Made by a program: the position numbers and the translations under genes. The notes beneath the pieces were generated by a model. The model did no database searches. It was not told the origin of the DNA and was given only the letters and a program-made list of their open reading frames with translations. Below are positions 1 through 6,256 of a stretch of 10,769 nt of DNA, one piece after another. Positions within the stretch are counted from its first letter, which is position 1, and each line of letters begins with the position of its first letter. The DNA is from Candidatus Auribacterota bacterium (GTDB taxonomy: Bacteria > Auribacterota > Tritonobacteria > UBA1439): positions 1 through 10,769 of the forward strand of contig JAPLCY010000173.1 in assembly GCA_026391995.1 (NCBI GenBank), written 5' to 3'.

Positions 1-396
1 CAGATCGACGCCCTCGAGGTGATGGCGGTCAACCCGTACCGGTACCTGATCGCCCCCCGTCTGATCGCCTGCGTCGTCGCCCTGCCGCTCCTGGTGATAT
101 TCGCCGACCTCGCCACCCTCGTCTCGGGCTACCTGGTGGCGGTCTACCAGCTCGGCGTGAACGCGGGCGTCTTCATCCAGAGCGTGCAGAGCAGCGTCGG
201 CATGCGTGATATTTTCATGGGGATGCTCAAGGGGGCGGTCTTCGCCATCTTCATCTGCACGTTAAGCTGCTACCAGGGCTTTTATTCCCTCCCCGGGCCC
301 GAGGGCGTGGGGCGCGCGACCAACAGGGCCGTGGTAAGCGTGTGCATCATCTGCATTATGTTGAACTATCTCCTCAGCGAAATCATGTATGGCTAG
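1..396 (+). CDS. mlaE: MlaE-family ABC transporter permease, C-terminal part
   Basis: This is the C-terminal 131 residues of the inner-membrane permease of an Mla-type phospholipid transporter; the frame is open from base 1, so the N-terminus lies outside the window. It begins with QIDALEVMAVNPYRYLIAPR, a segment typical of MlaE/TTG2B permeases. Hydrophobic stretches follow at about residues 22-45 and 76-92, and near the end (about 110-127), together with the family-like stretch containing GRATNRAVV. With the MlaF ATPase and MlaD-type MCE protein downstream it should form an ABC complex that moves lipids between the outer and inner membranes. An internal GTG at 19 is not a plausible start because the conserved sequence continues upstream. 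The stop TAG is at 394-396, just before a repeat. Family assignment is firm; direction of transport and substrate are inferred from relatives. Confidence 0.93.
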   Translation, partial: QIDALEVMAVNPYRYLIAPRLIACVVALPLLVIFADLATLVSGYLVAVYQLGVNAGVFIQSVQSSVGMRDIFMGMLKGAVFAIFICTLSCYQGFYSLPGPEGVGRATNRAVVSVCIICIMLNYLLSEIMYG

Positions 397-403
397 AAAA
401 TCC

Positions 404-498
404 GCACATCGCACTTAGTACATAGTACATCGTACATAGTACTCCGCCAATTCGGCGTATGAAGTGCGATGTACTAAGTGCGATGTACGGAGTACTAT
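404..498. repeat. Heptad-periodic palindromic repeat between mlaE and mlaF
   Basis: The whole spacer is built from 7-base units of the form G(T/C)(A/G)CNNN in fixed register: GCACATC, GCACTTA, GTACATA, GTACATC, GTACATA, GTACTCC from 404 to 445, then GTATGAA, GTGCGAT, GTACTAA, GTGCGAT, GTACGGA, GTACTAT from 457 to 498. The two halves flank a small centre where CGCC (445-448) can pair with GGCG (454-457). A 17-base perfect inverted match joins 407-423 with 469-485, so the transcript can fold into a long hairpin. The 13-base AAGTGCGATGTAC occurs twice (462-474, 476-488). The GGAG at 489-492, inside the last units, is the likely ribosome binding site of mlaF. The 11-base GCACTTAGTAC is shared exactly with the repeat at 7981-7991. 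Confidence 0.85.
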
Positions 499-502
499 CA
501 TT

Positions 503-1255
503 ATGATCGAATATATTCATGTTTCCAAATCATTTGATGGATTAAAGGTCCTGGAGGACGTCTCCTGCACCATCCGGGAGGGGAAGATCACCGTCTTCAT
601 CGGTCCCAGCGGCGTGGGGAAGAGCGTGATGATGAAGATGATCGTCGGTCTCGAGGCTCCCGACACCGGTTCAGTCTTGGTGGATGGCGACGAGGTGAAC
701 GGCATGAACGAGGCGCGCCTCTACCGCCTCCGGCGGAAGATCGGGATGCTCTTTCAGGACGGGGCGCTCTTTGACTCGATGACCGCGGGGGATAATGTCG
801 CCTTCCCCCTGCGGCAGCACACCCGCATGCCGGAAGGCGAGATCAGGCGCATCGTCGCCGAGAAGCTGTCGTTGGTCGGCATGCCCGGCTGCGAGAATAA
901 ACTCCCCTCGGAGCTGAGCGGCGGCATGCGGAAGCGCGTGGGCCTCGCCCGCGCCATCGCCCTCAACCCCGAGATCGTGCTCTTCGACGAGCCAACCTCG
1001 GGGCTCGACCCGCTGATGGCCGCGGCAATCGACTCGCTGATCATTGAGATGCAGCGCCGCCTCGGCTGCACCTTCGTGGTGATCAGCCACGACATCCCCG
1101 GGACATTCACCATCGCCGACCGGATCGGAGTGCTCTACGACACGCGCTTGATCAGCTACGGGACGAGGGAGGAGATCCGGGGCTCACGCGATCCCGTGTT
1201 GGTGGAATTCTTTGCCAGGAATATGGAGCCCCACGCGCAAGCGCGTGGTTCCTAA
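503..1255 (+). CDS. mlaF: MlaF-family ABC transporter ATP-binding protein
   Basis: A 250-residue ATPase that should sit on the cytoplasmic face of the MlaE permease and power lipid transport. All ABC motifs are present: Walker A GPSGVGKS at 34-41, Q-loop glutamine 85 in MLFQDGALFDSM, signature LSGGMRKR at 138-145, Walker B IVLFDEP at 158-164 with the catalytic glutamate 163, and switch histidine 196 in ISHD. The FQDGALFDSMT stretch and the GGMRKRVGLARA signature are characteristic of the MlaF/TTG2A group. I chose ATG 503 because the conserved protein begins at MIEYIHVSKSF and GGAG (489-492) lies 10 bases upstream. A GTG at 464 would add 13 residues encoded by the repeat. The last residues (PHAQARGS) are encoded by a perfect hairpin (1231-1248) and look like a lineage-specific tail. 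Confidence 0.95.
   Translation: MIEYIHVSKSFDGLKVLEDVSCTIREGKITVFIGPSGVGKSVMMKMIVGLEAPDTGSVLVDGDEVNGMNEARLYRLRRKIGMLFQDGALFDSMTAGDNVAFPLRQHTRMPEGEIRRIVAEKLSLVGMPGCENKLPSELSGGMRKRVGLARAIALNPEIVLFDEPTSGLDPLMAAAIDSLIIEMQRRLGCTFVVISHDIPGTFTIADRIGVLYDTRLISYGTREEIRGSRDPVLVEFFARNMEPHAQARGS
1231..1248 (+). other. Perfect GC-rich hairpin overlapping the 3' end of mlaF
   Basis: CCACGCG (1231-1237) and CGCGTGG (1242-1248) pair perfectly around the loop CAAG, ending five bases before the mlaF stop codon. Only two T residues follow, so it is a poor intrinsic terminator. It may instead stabilise an upstream mRNA 3' end or be a remnant of a small palindromic repeat. The structure is visible; the role is a guess. 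Confidence 0.45.
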
Positions 1256-1302
1256 ACTGACTATCCCGAGCGTAACCTCGGGAAACCTAGCTGCCCATTC
1301 AT

Positions 1303-1330
1303 CCATCCACGGTGGAACCGGGATGGTTTT
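1303..1330 (+). terminator. Possible intrinsic terminator or attenuator between mlaF and mlaD
   Basis: CCATCC (1303-1308) pairs with GGATGG (1321-1326), and CGGT (1310-1313) pairs with ACCG (1317-1320) inside it, leaving one bulged A (1309) and a GGA triloop. This gives a ten-pair stem followed at once by TTTT (1327-1330). The T tract is short, and the genes on both sides belong to one complex, so partial termination that lowers mlaD relative to mlaEF is more likely than a full stop. A second small hairpin, CCCGAG/CTCGGG at 1265-1282, lies just upstream without a T tract. Confidence 0.4.
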
Positions 1331-1385
1331 CTGGGAGTCGGGATAAAGACACGATGAACAAGGAATTTTCAGCAGGAGGTGAGCC

Positions 1386-1997
1386 GTGGACAATCGATTC
1401 AGATATGAGGTGAGCGTGGGGCTCTTTGTTATCGCCGCCGCCCTGATCCTCGGGTACATGTCGCTGAAGCTCTCGCGGGCGAAGGTCAGGGACGGGCTCG
1501 ACGTCCGCGTCCGCTTCGCCCATGCCTGCGGACTGGTCAAGGACGCCCCGGTGACCGTGGCGGGGGTGGAGGTCGGCTACGTAAAGGGCCTGGGCCTCGA
1601 CAGCGGGCGGGCGCTCATCACCGCCAGAATCCGCCGCGATGCCGGACTCCGCAGGGATATCAAGGCGACCATCCGTTCAAAGAGCCTCCTCGGGGAGCCC
1701 TACCTCGAGCTCATTCCCTCTGATGGCAACGCGCCCCCCCTGCGCGAGGGCGAGATGATCACCGACACCAGCACCCCCGTCCAGATCGACCAGTTGGTCG
1801 CATGGCTCGGCACGCTGACGGCCCGGATCGATCCGGATGACGCGGGGCGTCTCCTCAAATCGCTCGCCGCCGATCCCGAGGCGACACGCCGCATCGTGAA
1901 AAACCTCGACACACTCCTCGTGCGCCTTTCCTCACTCGATGCCCCCGCGCTGAAGGAGTTCATACGCCAGCTCAAGATCAACGCGAGGTTTTTCTAG
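1386..1997 (+). CDS. mlaD: MlaD-family MCE-domain lipid transport protein
   Basis: A 203-residue protein with an N-terminal membrane anchor (about residues 10-28) and one MCE domain facing the periplasm (about 37-113). MCE proteins of this type form hexameric rings that pass lipids to the MlaEF complex. Family marks are GLVKDAPVTVAGVEVGYVKG (about 49-68) and LLGEPYLEL (101-109). The C-terminal 75 residues are predicted mostly helical, which would suit a short helical tail after the ring; the length is close to that of single-domain MlaD proteins. The start is GTG 1386, with AGGAGG (1374-1379) six bases upstream. The 130-base gap after mlaF is long for an operon and holds a possible terminator. 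No mlaC or mlaB gene follows; instead a glycosyltransferase-like gene starts one base after the stop. Confidence 0.93.
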   Translation: MDNRFRYEVSVGLFVIAAALILGYMSLKLSRAKVRDGLDVRVRFAHACGLVKDAPVTVAGVEVGYVKGLGLDSGRALITARIRRDAGLRRDIKATIRSKSLLGEPYLELIPSDGNAPPLREGEMITDTSTPVQIDQLVAWLGTLTARIDPDDAGRLLKSLAADPEATRRIVKNLDTLLVRLSSLDAPALKEFIRQLKINARFF

Positions 1998-1998
1998 G

Positions 1999-3093
1999 AT
2001 GCCACGGATCGTCTTCTACATCAGCGGCCACGGCCTCGGCCACGCGATGCGCATGAAAGAGGTCCTGCTCGAGATTCACGCCCTCGATCCGTCGGCGGAG
2101 CTCCACGTCATCGGGAACATGCCGGGGTGGGTCTATCAGGAGCCGCCCGCCGCGCGAATTCGTCGCCGCGAGCTCGTGTGCGATGTCGGCGCGATCCAAA
2201 GGGACAGCCTCCACCTCGACGTGAGGGGCACGCTCGAGGCGAACGCCTCCTTCTACCGCGACATCGGTGCCATGGTCCGCCGGGAGGCGGAATTTTTGCG
2301 CCGCGAACGGATCGGCCTCGTCGTCGGGGATATACCGCCGCTGGCCTTCCTTTCCGCCGCCGCGGCCGGCGTCCGGTCGGTCGCCGTGGGGAACTTCTCG
2401 TGGGACTGGATCTACGAGGAATATGTCATGGAGGATCGCCGCTTCGAATGGGTCCTCGATCTGATCCGTGAGGCGTACGGCAAGGCCGACCTTCTCCTCA
2501 GGCTGCCGATGCACGGCGACATGGGTGTGTTTCCGGCGATAAGGGATATCCCGCTCATCGCACGGCACGCCCGCATCCCACGGGAAGAGGTGCGGGAGCG
2601 CCTGGGCATCGGTCGCGCGGAACGGAGGAGGGTGATACTCATATCGATGGGGGGACACAACGCCGCCGATATAGAGCACACCCCCGCGACCGATTTTGGC
2701 GAATACCTGTTTATATCGTTTTTCAGGCCGGCGGCGGGGATACCGCATCTGATCCTTCTCGAAGACAAGGCGGGGATGTCGCATCCCGACATTGTGCGGG
2801 CAAGTGAGGCGGTGATCAGCAAGCCGGGGTATTGCACGGTCGCGGAGTGTATCGCCAACGCCACGCCGCTGGTCTACACCACGCGCGATCACTTCCGGGA
2901 ATTTCCCGTGATGGAGGAGGGGGTGAGGCGTTACTGCCGCTCCTGCCTGATGCCGCGGGAGGATTTTCACGCCGGGGCATGGCGTCGGCACCTGGATGCG
3001 TTCTTTTCCGCTCCCGGCAACGTGCCCGGCCCCTCCATTCCCACCGACGGCGCGAGGCACGCGGCGAGGGTGATCCTCTCGATGGCCCGCTGA
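1999..3093 (+). CDS. GT-B glycosyltransferase-like protein, similar to the N-terminal domain of plant L-arabinokinase
   Basis: A 364-residue soluble protein with a two-domain GT-B look. The N-terminal half opens with YISGHGLGHAMR (7-18), the glycine-rich loop typical of this fold, and contains CDVGAIQRDSL (61-71) and NFSWDWIYEEYV (132-143). The C-terminal half has SKPGYCTVAECIANATPLVY (274-293), the usual nucleotide-sugar binding region. From memory, this order (GHGxGHA, DxGA(V/I)Q, NFSWD(W/F)IY, RLP, IxDIPLxxR, KxGYxTVxE) is that of the region preceding the kinase domain in plant arabinokinase; here there is no kinase domain. Donor and acceptor are unknown. It starts one base after the mlaD stop (GAGG at 1985-1988), so it is probably co-transcribed and may act on an envelope glycolipid; that link is inference. 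It ends four bases from a convergent gene. Confidence 0.72.
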   Translation: MPRIVFYISGHGLGHAMRMKEVLLEIHALDPSAELHVIGNMPGWVYQEPPAARIRRRELVCDVGAIQRDSLHLDVRGTLEANASFYRDIGAMVRREAEFLRRERIGLVVGDIPPLAFLSAAAAGVRSVAVGNFSWDWIYEEYVMEDRRFEWVLDLIREAYGKADLLLRLPMHGDMGVFPAIRDIPLIARHARIPREEVRERLGIGRAERRRVILISMGGHNAADIEHTPATDFGEYLFISFFRPAAGIPHLILLEDKAGMSHPDIVRASEAVISKPGYCTVAECIANATPLVYTTRDHFREFPVMEEGVRRYCRSCLMPREDFHAGAWRRHLDAFFSAPGNVPGPSIPTDGARHAARVILSMAR

Positions 3094-3097
3094 ACCG

Positions 3098-3355
3098 CTA
3101 GCGACCGCGCGTGTTCTCCCACGTCCGCTCGAGCTGGGGCCGCATCGATTTCATGGAGGAGAGCGTCTGGTTCTGGAGCGCGATGATTTGGTCGAGTTTT
3201 CGCTGTATCACCGCGAGCTCCTGCGCCTGGCTGGCCTGCTGGTACGGCTGCGAGTACGGCTGGGAGGAGATCACGCGGGGCCAGATCGCGACGATCCCTA
3301 TGAGGATTGCCGCAACGACGGCGCATCCGATCCCTGTTACCTGAGCGCTGGTCAT
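3098..3355 (-). CDS. Small single-pass membrane protein with C-terminal helix (unknown function)
   Basis: An 85-residue protein that I do not recognise as a named family. It has one hydrophobic segment near the N-terminus (about residues 5-26), a linker rich in Gln, Ser, Pro and Tyr (SSQPYSQPYQQASQAQ), then an amphipathic helix with heptad-like spacing (ELAVIQRKLDQIIALQNQTL). The layout suggests a membrane-anchored coiled-coil protein with the helix on one face of the membrane. I prefer the ATG at 3355 because a GGGGG tract lies seven bases upstream and a promoter-like pair (3378-3407) would start transcription only about 16 bases before it. A GTG at 3391 would add 12 residues encoded within that promoter. 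It converges on the gene ending at 3093, with the palindrome CGCTAGCG (3096-3103) at the junction. Confidence 0.65.
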   Translation of the reverse strand: MTSAQVTGIGCAVVAAILIGIVAIWPRVISSQPYSQPYQQASQAQELAVIQRKLDQIIALQNQTLSSMKSMRPQLERTWENTRGR

Positions 3356-3377
3356 ACCCAAACCCCCTTTCATTGGC

Positions 3378-3407
3378 ATTGTACCACTCACCGGGGCACC
3401 ACCACAA
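3378..3407 (-). promoter_or_regulatory. Putative sigma-70-type promoter for the minus-strand membrane protein gene
   Basis: Read on the minus strand, TTGTGG (3407-3402) and TACAAT (3383-3378) are separated by 18 bases. The -10 box matches consensus at five of six positions and the -35 box at three. Transcription would begin about 16 bases before the ATG at 3355. The prediction comes from sequence only. Confidence 0.4.
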
Positions 3408-3456
3408 TAAAATCACACGCCATAATAAAATCGTGCAGCGGCGCCCCTTTTTGGGA

Positions 3457-3462
3457 TATAAT
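3457..3462 (+). promoter_or_regulatory. Putative -10 element for rnc
   Basis: TATAAT is a perfect -10 box. No good -35 box is visible 16-18 bases upstream. Transcription would begin near 3469, giving a leader of roughly 15 bases that contains GGAG (3471-3474) before the GTG start at 3484. The upstream AT-rich region holds AATAAAATC twice, at 3406-3414 and 3424-3432, and is shared with the divergent gene. Confidence 0.4.
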
Positions 3463-3483
3463 CCCCCTCCGGAGATGCCACCC

Positions 3484-4206
3484 GTGAGCAACGACGAGCG
3501 CCTCGGCCGTATCGAGGACCTGCTGGGATATCGATTCAACGCTATTGGACTCCTGGTCCAGGCGCTCTCCCACTCTTCGTACGTGAACGAAAACCCCGCC
3601 GGGGGGGGGTTGAGCAATGAGCGTCTCGAATTCCTTGGCGACGCAGTGCTCGAGCTGATCATCACGCGGCACCTCTATGAGCAGCACCCGGGCTGCACCG
3701 AGGGCGAACTTACCCTGATGCGGTCTGTGCTCGTGAGCGAGGGGACGCTCGCCGCCCTCGCCCGGAACATCGGTCTCGGCCAGGCCCTCTATCTCGGCAA
3801 GGGAGAGGCCTCGAGCGGCGGGGATGAACGGCGCTCGAACCTCTCGAACGCGCTGGAGGCGGTGCTTGCGGCGGTCTACCTCGACGGCGGTGTGGATGAG
3901 GCCGCCAGGGTCACCGGGGCGCTTTTTGCCGATGAACTCGCCCTCATCGTGTCACAGCGGCACCGCCTCAACTACAAGAATCTGCTCCAGCATTACAGTC
4001 AGGAGCGCGACGGAATGATCCCCGACTACCACATCATAGCCAGCCAGGGCCCGCAGCACGAAAAGCTGTTCGAAGTCGAGGTGCGGCTGGGGGGTGAACC
4101 CCTCGGGAGGGGCGCGGGTCACAACAAAAAAGAGGCCGAACAGGAGGCGGCGCAACAAGCGCTCCGGAACCTGAGGCAACTCGGCCAGGAGGGGGCTTCG
4201 CCATGA
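3484..4206 (+). CDS. rnc: Ribonuclease III
   Basis: A 240-residue dsRNA-specific endonuclease that processes rRNA precursors and structured mRNAs in the cytoplasm. The N-terminal RNase III domain (about 1-155) carries the signature NERLEFLGDAVLEL at 45-58 with acidic residues E46, E49 and D53, and the second motif SNALEAVLAAVYLDGG with E125. A double-stranded RNA binding domain follows (about 162-231: NYKNLLQHYSQ, then GHNKKEAEQEAAQQAL). Position 122 is Asn where E. coli RNase III has an Asp (D114); other RNase III proteins also vary here, so activity is still likely. I chose GTG 3484 because GGAG (3471-3474) lies nine bases upstream; ATG 3475 would touch the GGAG directly. Nine consecutive G residues (3601-3609) encode part of a glycine run. 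The stop overlaps the start of the next gene. Confidence 0.95.
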   Translation: MSNDERLGRIEDLLGYRFNAIGLLVQALSHSSYVNENPAGGGLSNERLEFLGDAVLELIITRHLYEQHPGCTEGELTLMRSVLVSEGTLAALARNIGLGQALYLGKGEASSGGDERRSNLSNALEAVLAAVYLDGGVDEAARVTGALFADELALIVSQRHRLNYKNLLQHYSQERDGMIPDYHIIASQGPQHEKLFEVEVRLGGEPLGRGAGHNKKEAEQEAAQQALRNLRQLGQEGASP

Positions 4207-4391
4207 TAGCGTTCACAGTTCTGTTCTTTTTGCTGCTGGTATCGGTCATGACCGCCGTGGCAATCATGGCCGCCATGAAGACGGTCGACTTCTTTGACGC
4301 CACGCGCCGCTTCTATCAACGCATGGAGGGGCTCGAGGCGAAGCTGGACGAGATCATCCGGCGCATCGATGCCACGCAAGGCCGGCGTTAG
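4203..4391 (+). CDS. Small single-pass membrane protein coupled to rnc (unknown function)
   Basis: A 62-residue protein with a strongly hydrophobic N-terminus (about residues 2-25) and a charged helix (about 32-58) containing LEAKLDEIIRRID. Its ATG overlaps the rnc stop codon as ATGA (4203-4206), indicating translational coupling. I do not recognise a named family. The layout, a membrane anchor followed by a short coiled-coil-like helix, resembles the minus-strand protein at 3098-3355, which has QRKLDQIIALQ at the matching place. The overlap with rnc and the clean anchor-helix layout make it a likely real gene. Confidence 0.65.
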   Translation: MIAFTVLFFLLLVSVMTAVAIMAAMKTVDFFDATRRFYQRMEGLEAKLDEIIRRIDATQGRR

Positions 4392-4430
4392 GCCACACAC
4401 GCAAACCGTCAACCGCGGAGTGATATACCC

Positions 4431-6092
4431 ATGAGCGCTCTGAACCACGAACGCATCACCAAAGGCCTCGAGCGCATGCCGCACAGGGCGCTCCTCTACG
4501 CCACCGGCATCAGCCGGGAAGACATGTCAAAGCCGTTCATCGGCGTCGCCACCTCCTGGAACGACCTCATCCCGGGGCATGTCCACATGCGCACCCTCGA
4601 GCGATTCATAGAGCGCGGCGTGTTCGCCGCAGGGGGGGTGTCCTTCTTCTTCGGGATCCCGGGGATCTGCGACGGGATCGCCATGGGGCACGAGGGGATG
4701 CGGTACTCACTGCCCCTCCGCGAGCTCATAGCCGACTCCGTAGAGTCCGTCGCCATGGCACATGCCTTCGACGGCCTTGTCCTCCTGACCAACTGCGACA
4801 AGATAACACCCGGAATGCTCATGGGGCTGATGCGGCTGGACCTGCCCGGCATCGTGGTCACCGCGGGCCCGATGCTCACCGGCAACTACCGGGGCAGGAA
4901 ACTCTCGCTCGCGAAAGACACTTTCGAGGCCATAGGCCGCTTCAAGGCAGGCGAGATAGACGCGGAGGAGCTGCGCGAGCTGGAGATGCGCGCGTGTCCG
5001 GGCCCGGGGTCATGCCAGGGCCTCTACACGGCGAACACCATGGCGTGCGTCACCGAGGCGTTGGGGCTCTCGCTGCCGTTCTGCGCCACCGCGCCCGCTG
5101 TCGAGGCGGAGAAGCTCCGCATCGCCCAGGACAGCGGGCACAGGATCGTCGAGCTCGTAAAAAACGGAGTGACCGCCCGCGGCATCGCGAACCGGAGGGC
5201 TTTTACCAACGCCATCCGCGTGGACATGGCGCTGGGCGGCTCCACGAACAGCGTCCTCCACATACCCGCCATAGCGCACGAGGCTGGGGTTGAGCTGCCG
5301 CTCGAGCTCTTCGACCGGATTTCGAAAGACACGCCGCACCTGGTCAGCATGCAGCCGGGCGGAAACTGGTGCATGGAGGACCTACACCGCGCCGGAGGGA
5401 TCCCCGCCATCCTGTCCGTCCTCAAGGGGAAGTTGGAGGACAATACGACGGTGAGCGGGCGGACCATCAGGAAGATCGCCGCTGAAGGGGCCGTGACCGA
5501 CCCGCAGGTGATAAAGACATTGAGCAATGCGCACAGCCCCGAGGGAGGCATCGCGATCCTGAAAGGCAACCTCGCCCCCGAGGGAGCCGTCGTAAAGCAG
5601 AGCGCGGTGAAGCCGGAGATGCGGCGCTTCAAGGGCCGGGCCATCGTCTTCGACTGCGAGGAAGACGCCATGAAGGCGGTTATGGGCGGCAGGGTCGGCA
5701 GGGGCTCCGTCATAGTGGTCCGCTACGAGGGGCCGAAGGGCGGTCCCGGTATGAGGGAGATGCTCTCGCTCACCGCCGCGATCGTCGGGATGGGCCTGGC
5801 CGACCACGTGGAACTCATCACCGACGGAAGGTTCTCGGGCGGCACAAAGGGTCCGTGCATCGGCCACATATCCCCCGAGGCGATGGTGGGTGGGCCGATC
5901 GCGCTCGTGAAAAACGGCGACATGATCGAAATTGACATGCCGCGCCGCGTTCTGAGCGTTGACCTGAAAGCGAAAGAGTTCGCTGCCAGGCTCAGGAAGT
6001 GGAAGGCGCCCGCCCCGAAGGTGACCACGGGGTACCTCGTCCGCTACGCGCGCATGGTCACGTCGGCGTCGACCGGTGCGATCTGCCGCTGA
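4431..6092 (+). CDS. ilvD: Dihydroxy-acid dehydratase
   Basis: A 553-residue enzyme that dehydrates 2,3-dihydroxy-3-methylbutanoate or -pentanoate to the 2-keto acids used for valine and isoleucine. Visible marks are [10 protein letters not shown] (81-90), [10 protein letters not shown] (120-129) with C122 and K124, [17 protein letters not shown] (188-204) with C189 and C195, [29 protein letters not shown], and a C-terminal STGAICR. Length fits the family. Position 49, a cysteine cluster ligand in many [2Fe-2S] dehydratases, is Gly here (IPGHVH), as in the E. coli [4Fe-4S] enzyme, so the cluster is likely of the E. coli kind; this is inference. GGAG (4417-4420) precedes the ATG by ten bases. 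It is the first gene of the ilv/leu cluster, starting 39 bases after a small membrane protein gene, with no clear promoter between them. Confidence 0.96.
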   Translation: MSALNHERITKGLERMPHRALLYATGISREDMSKPFIGVATSWNDLIPGHVHMRTLERFIERGVFAAGGVSFFFGIPGICDGIAMGHEGMRYSLPLRELIADSVESVAMAHAFDGLVLLTNCDKITPGMLMGLMRLDLPGIVVTAGPMLTGNYRGRKLSLAKDTFEAIGRFKAGEIDAEELRELEMRACPGPGSCQGLYTANTMACVTEALGLSLPFCATAPAVEAEKLRIAQDSGHRIVELVKNGVTARGIANRRAFTNAIRVDMALGGSTNSVLHIPAIAHEAGVELPLELFDRISKDTPHLVSMQPGGNWCMEDLHRAGGIPAILSVLKGKLEDNTTVSGRTIRKIAAEGAVTDPQVIKTLSNAHSPEGGIAILKGNLAPEGAVVKQSAVKPEMRRFKGRAIVFDCEEDAMKAVMGGRVGRGSVIVVRYEGPKGGPGMREMLSLTAAIVGMGLADHVELITDGRFSGGTKGPCIGHISPEAMVGGPIALVKNGDMIEIDMPRRVLSVDLKAKEFAARLRKWKAPAPKVTTGYLVRYARMVTSASTGAICR

Positions 6093-6126
6093 CGCGGCTA
6101 ATCTGCTGGTGCTGGATGGCGTCTCG

Positions 6127-6135
6127 TGCTACACT
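6127..6135 (+). promoter_or_regulatory. Possible extended -10 promoter upstream of ilvB
   Basis: TGCTACACT is an extended -10 element (TGnTACACT), four of six in the hexamer plus the TG. No convincing -35 box lies upstream. If used, it gives ilvB a leader of about 115 bases. The rest of the ilvD-ilvB spacer (6093-6256) holds no gene, T-box or leader peptide that I can recognise; it becomes AT-rich from about 6180. Confidence 0.33.
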
Positions 6136-6226
6136 AGCCCGCGCAATGAATGGCGAGATAATGCATGGCCCGGCCTTTTGAGGCTTCGTCATTCGATCAT
6201 CTGACATTTACCTTCCCTCTTGTTTT

Positions 6227-6240
6227 GGGATTTGGGATTT
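6227..6240 (+). repeat. Short GGGATTT repeat before ilvB
   Basis: GGGATTT occurs twice in tandem here, just upstream of the ilvB ribosome binding site. An inverted near-copy (13 of 14 bases) lies at 9962-9975 in the ilvC-leuA spacer. Role unknown. Confidence 0.45.
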
Positions 6241-6256
6241 CTTAAATGAGGTTCCC

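Noticed and set aside
404..498. CRISPR array or tRNA-like structure
   Set aside because: The units are seven bases long with no unique spacers, and no cas genes or tRNA features are present.
464..502. Upstream GTG start for mlaF
   Set aside because: The added residues are encoded by the heptad repeat and do not belong to the conserved protein; GGAG is placed for ATG 503.
1978..3060. 360-codon minus-strand open frame
   Set aside because: It lies opposite the glycosyltransferase-like gene, whose plus-strand protein shows conserved family motifs; long antisense frames are common in GC-rich DNA.
3307..3483. Extended N-terminus of RNase III
   Set aside because: It would be encoded across the divergent promoter region and the start of the minus-strand gene; the conserved protein begins at GTG 3484.
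5999..6181. 60-codon plus-strand frame crossing the ilvD stop
   Set aside because: Most of it overlaps ilvD in another frame, it has no ribosome binding site, and its product has no recognisable feature.
6093..6256. T-box, leader peptide or riboswitch controlling ilvB
   Set aside because: I found no T-box bulge sequence, no run of Leu/Val/Ile codons in a small ORF and no convincing terminator before ilvB.
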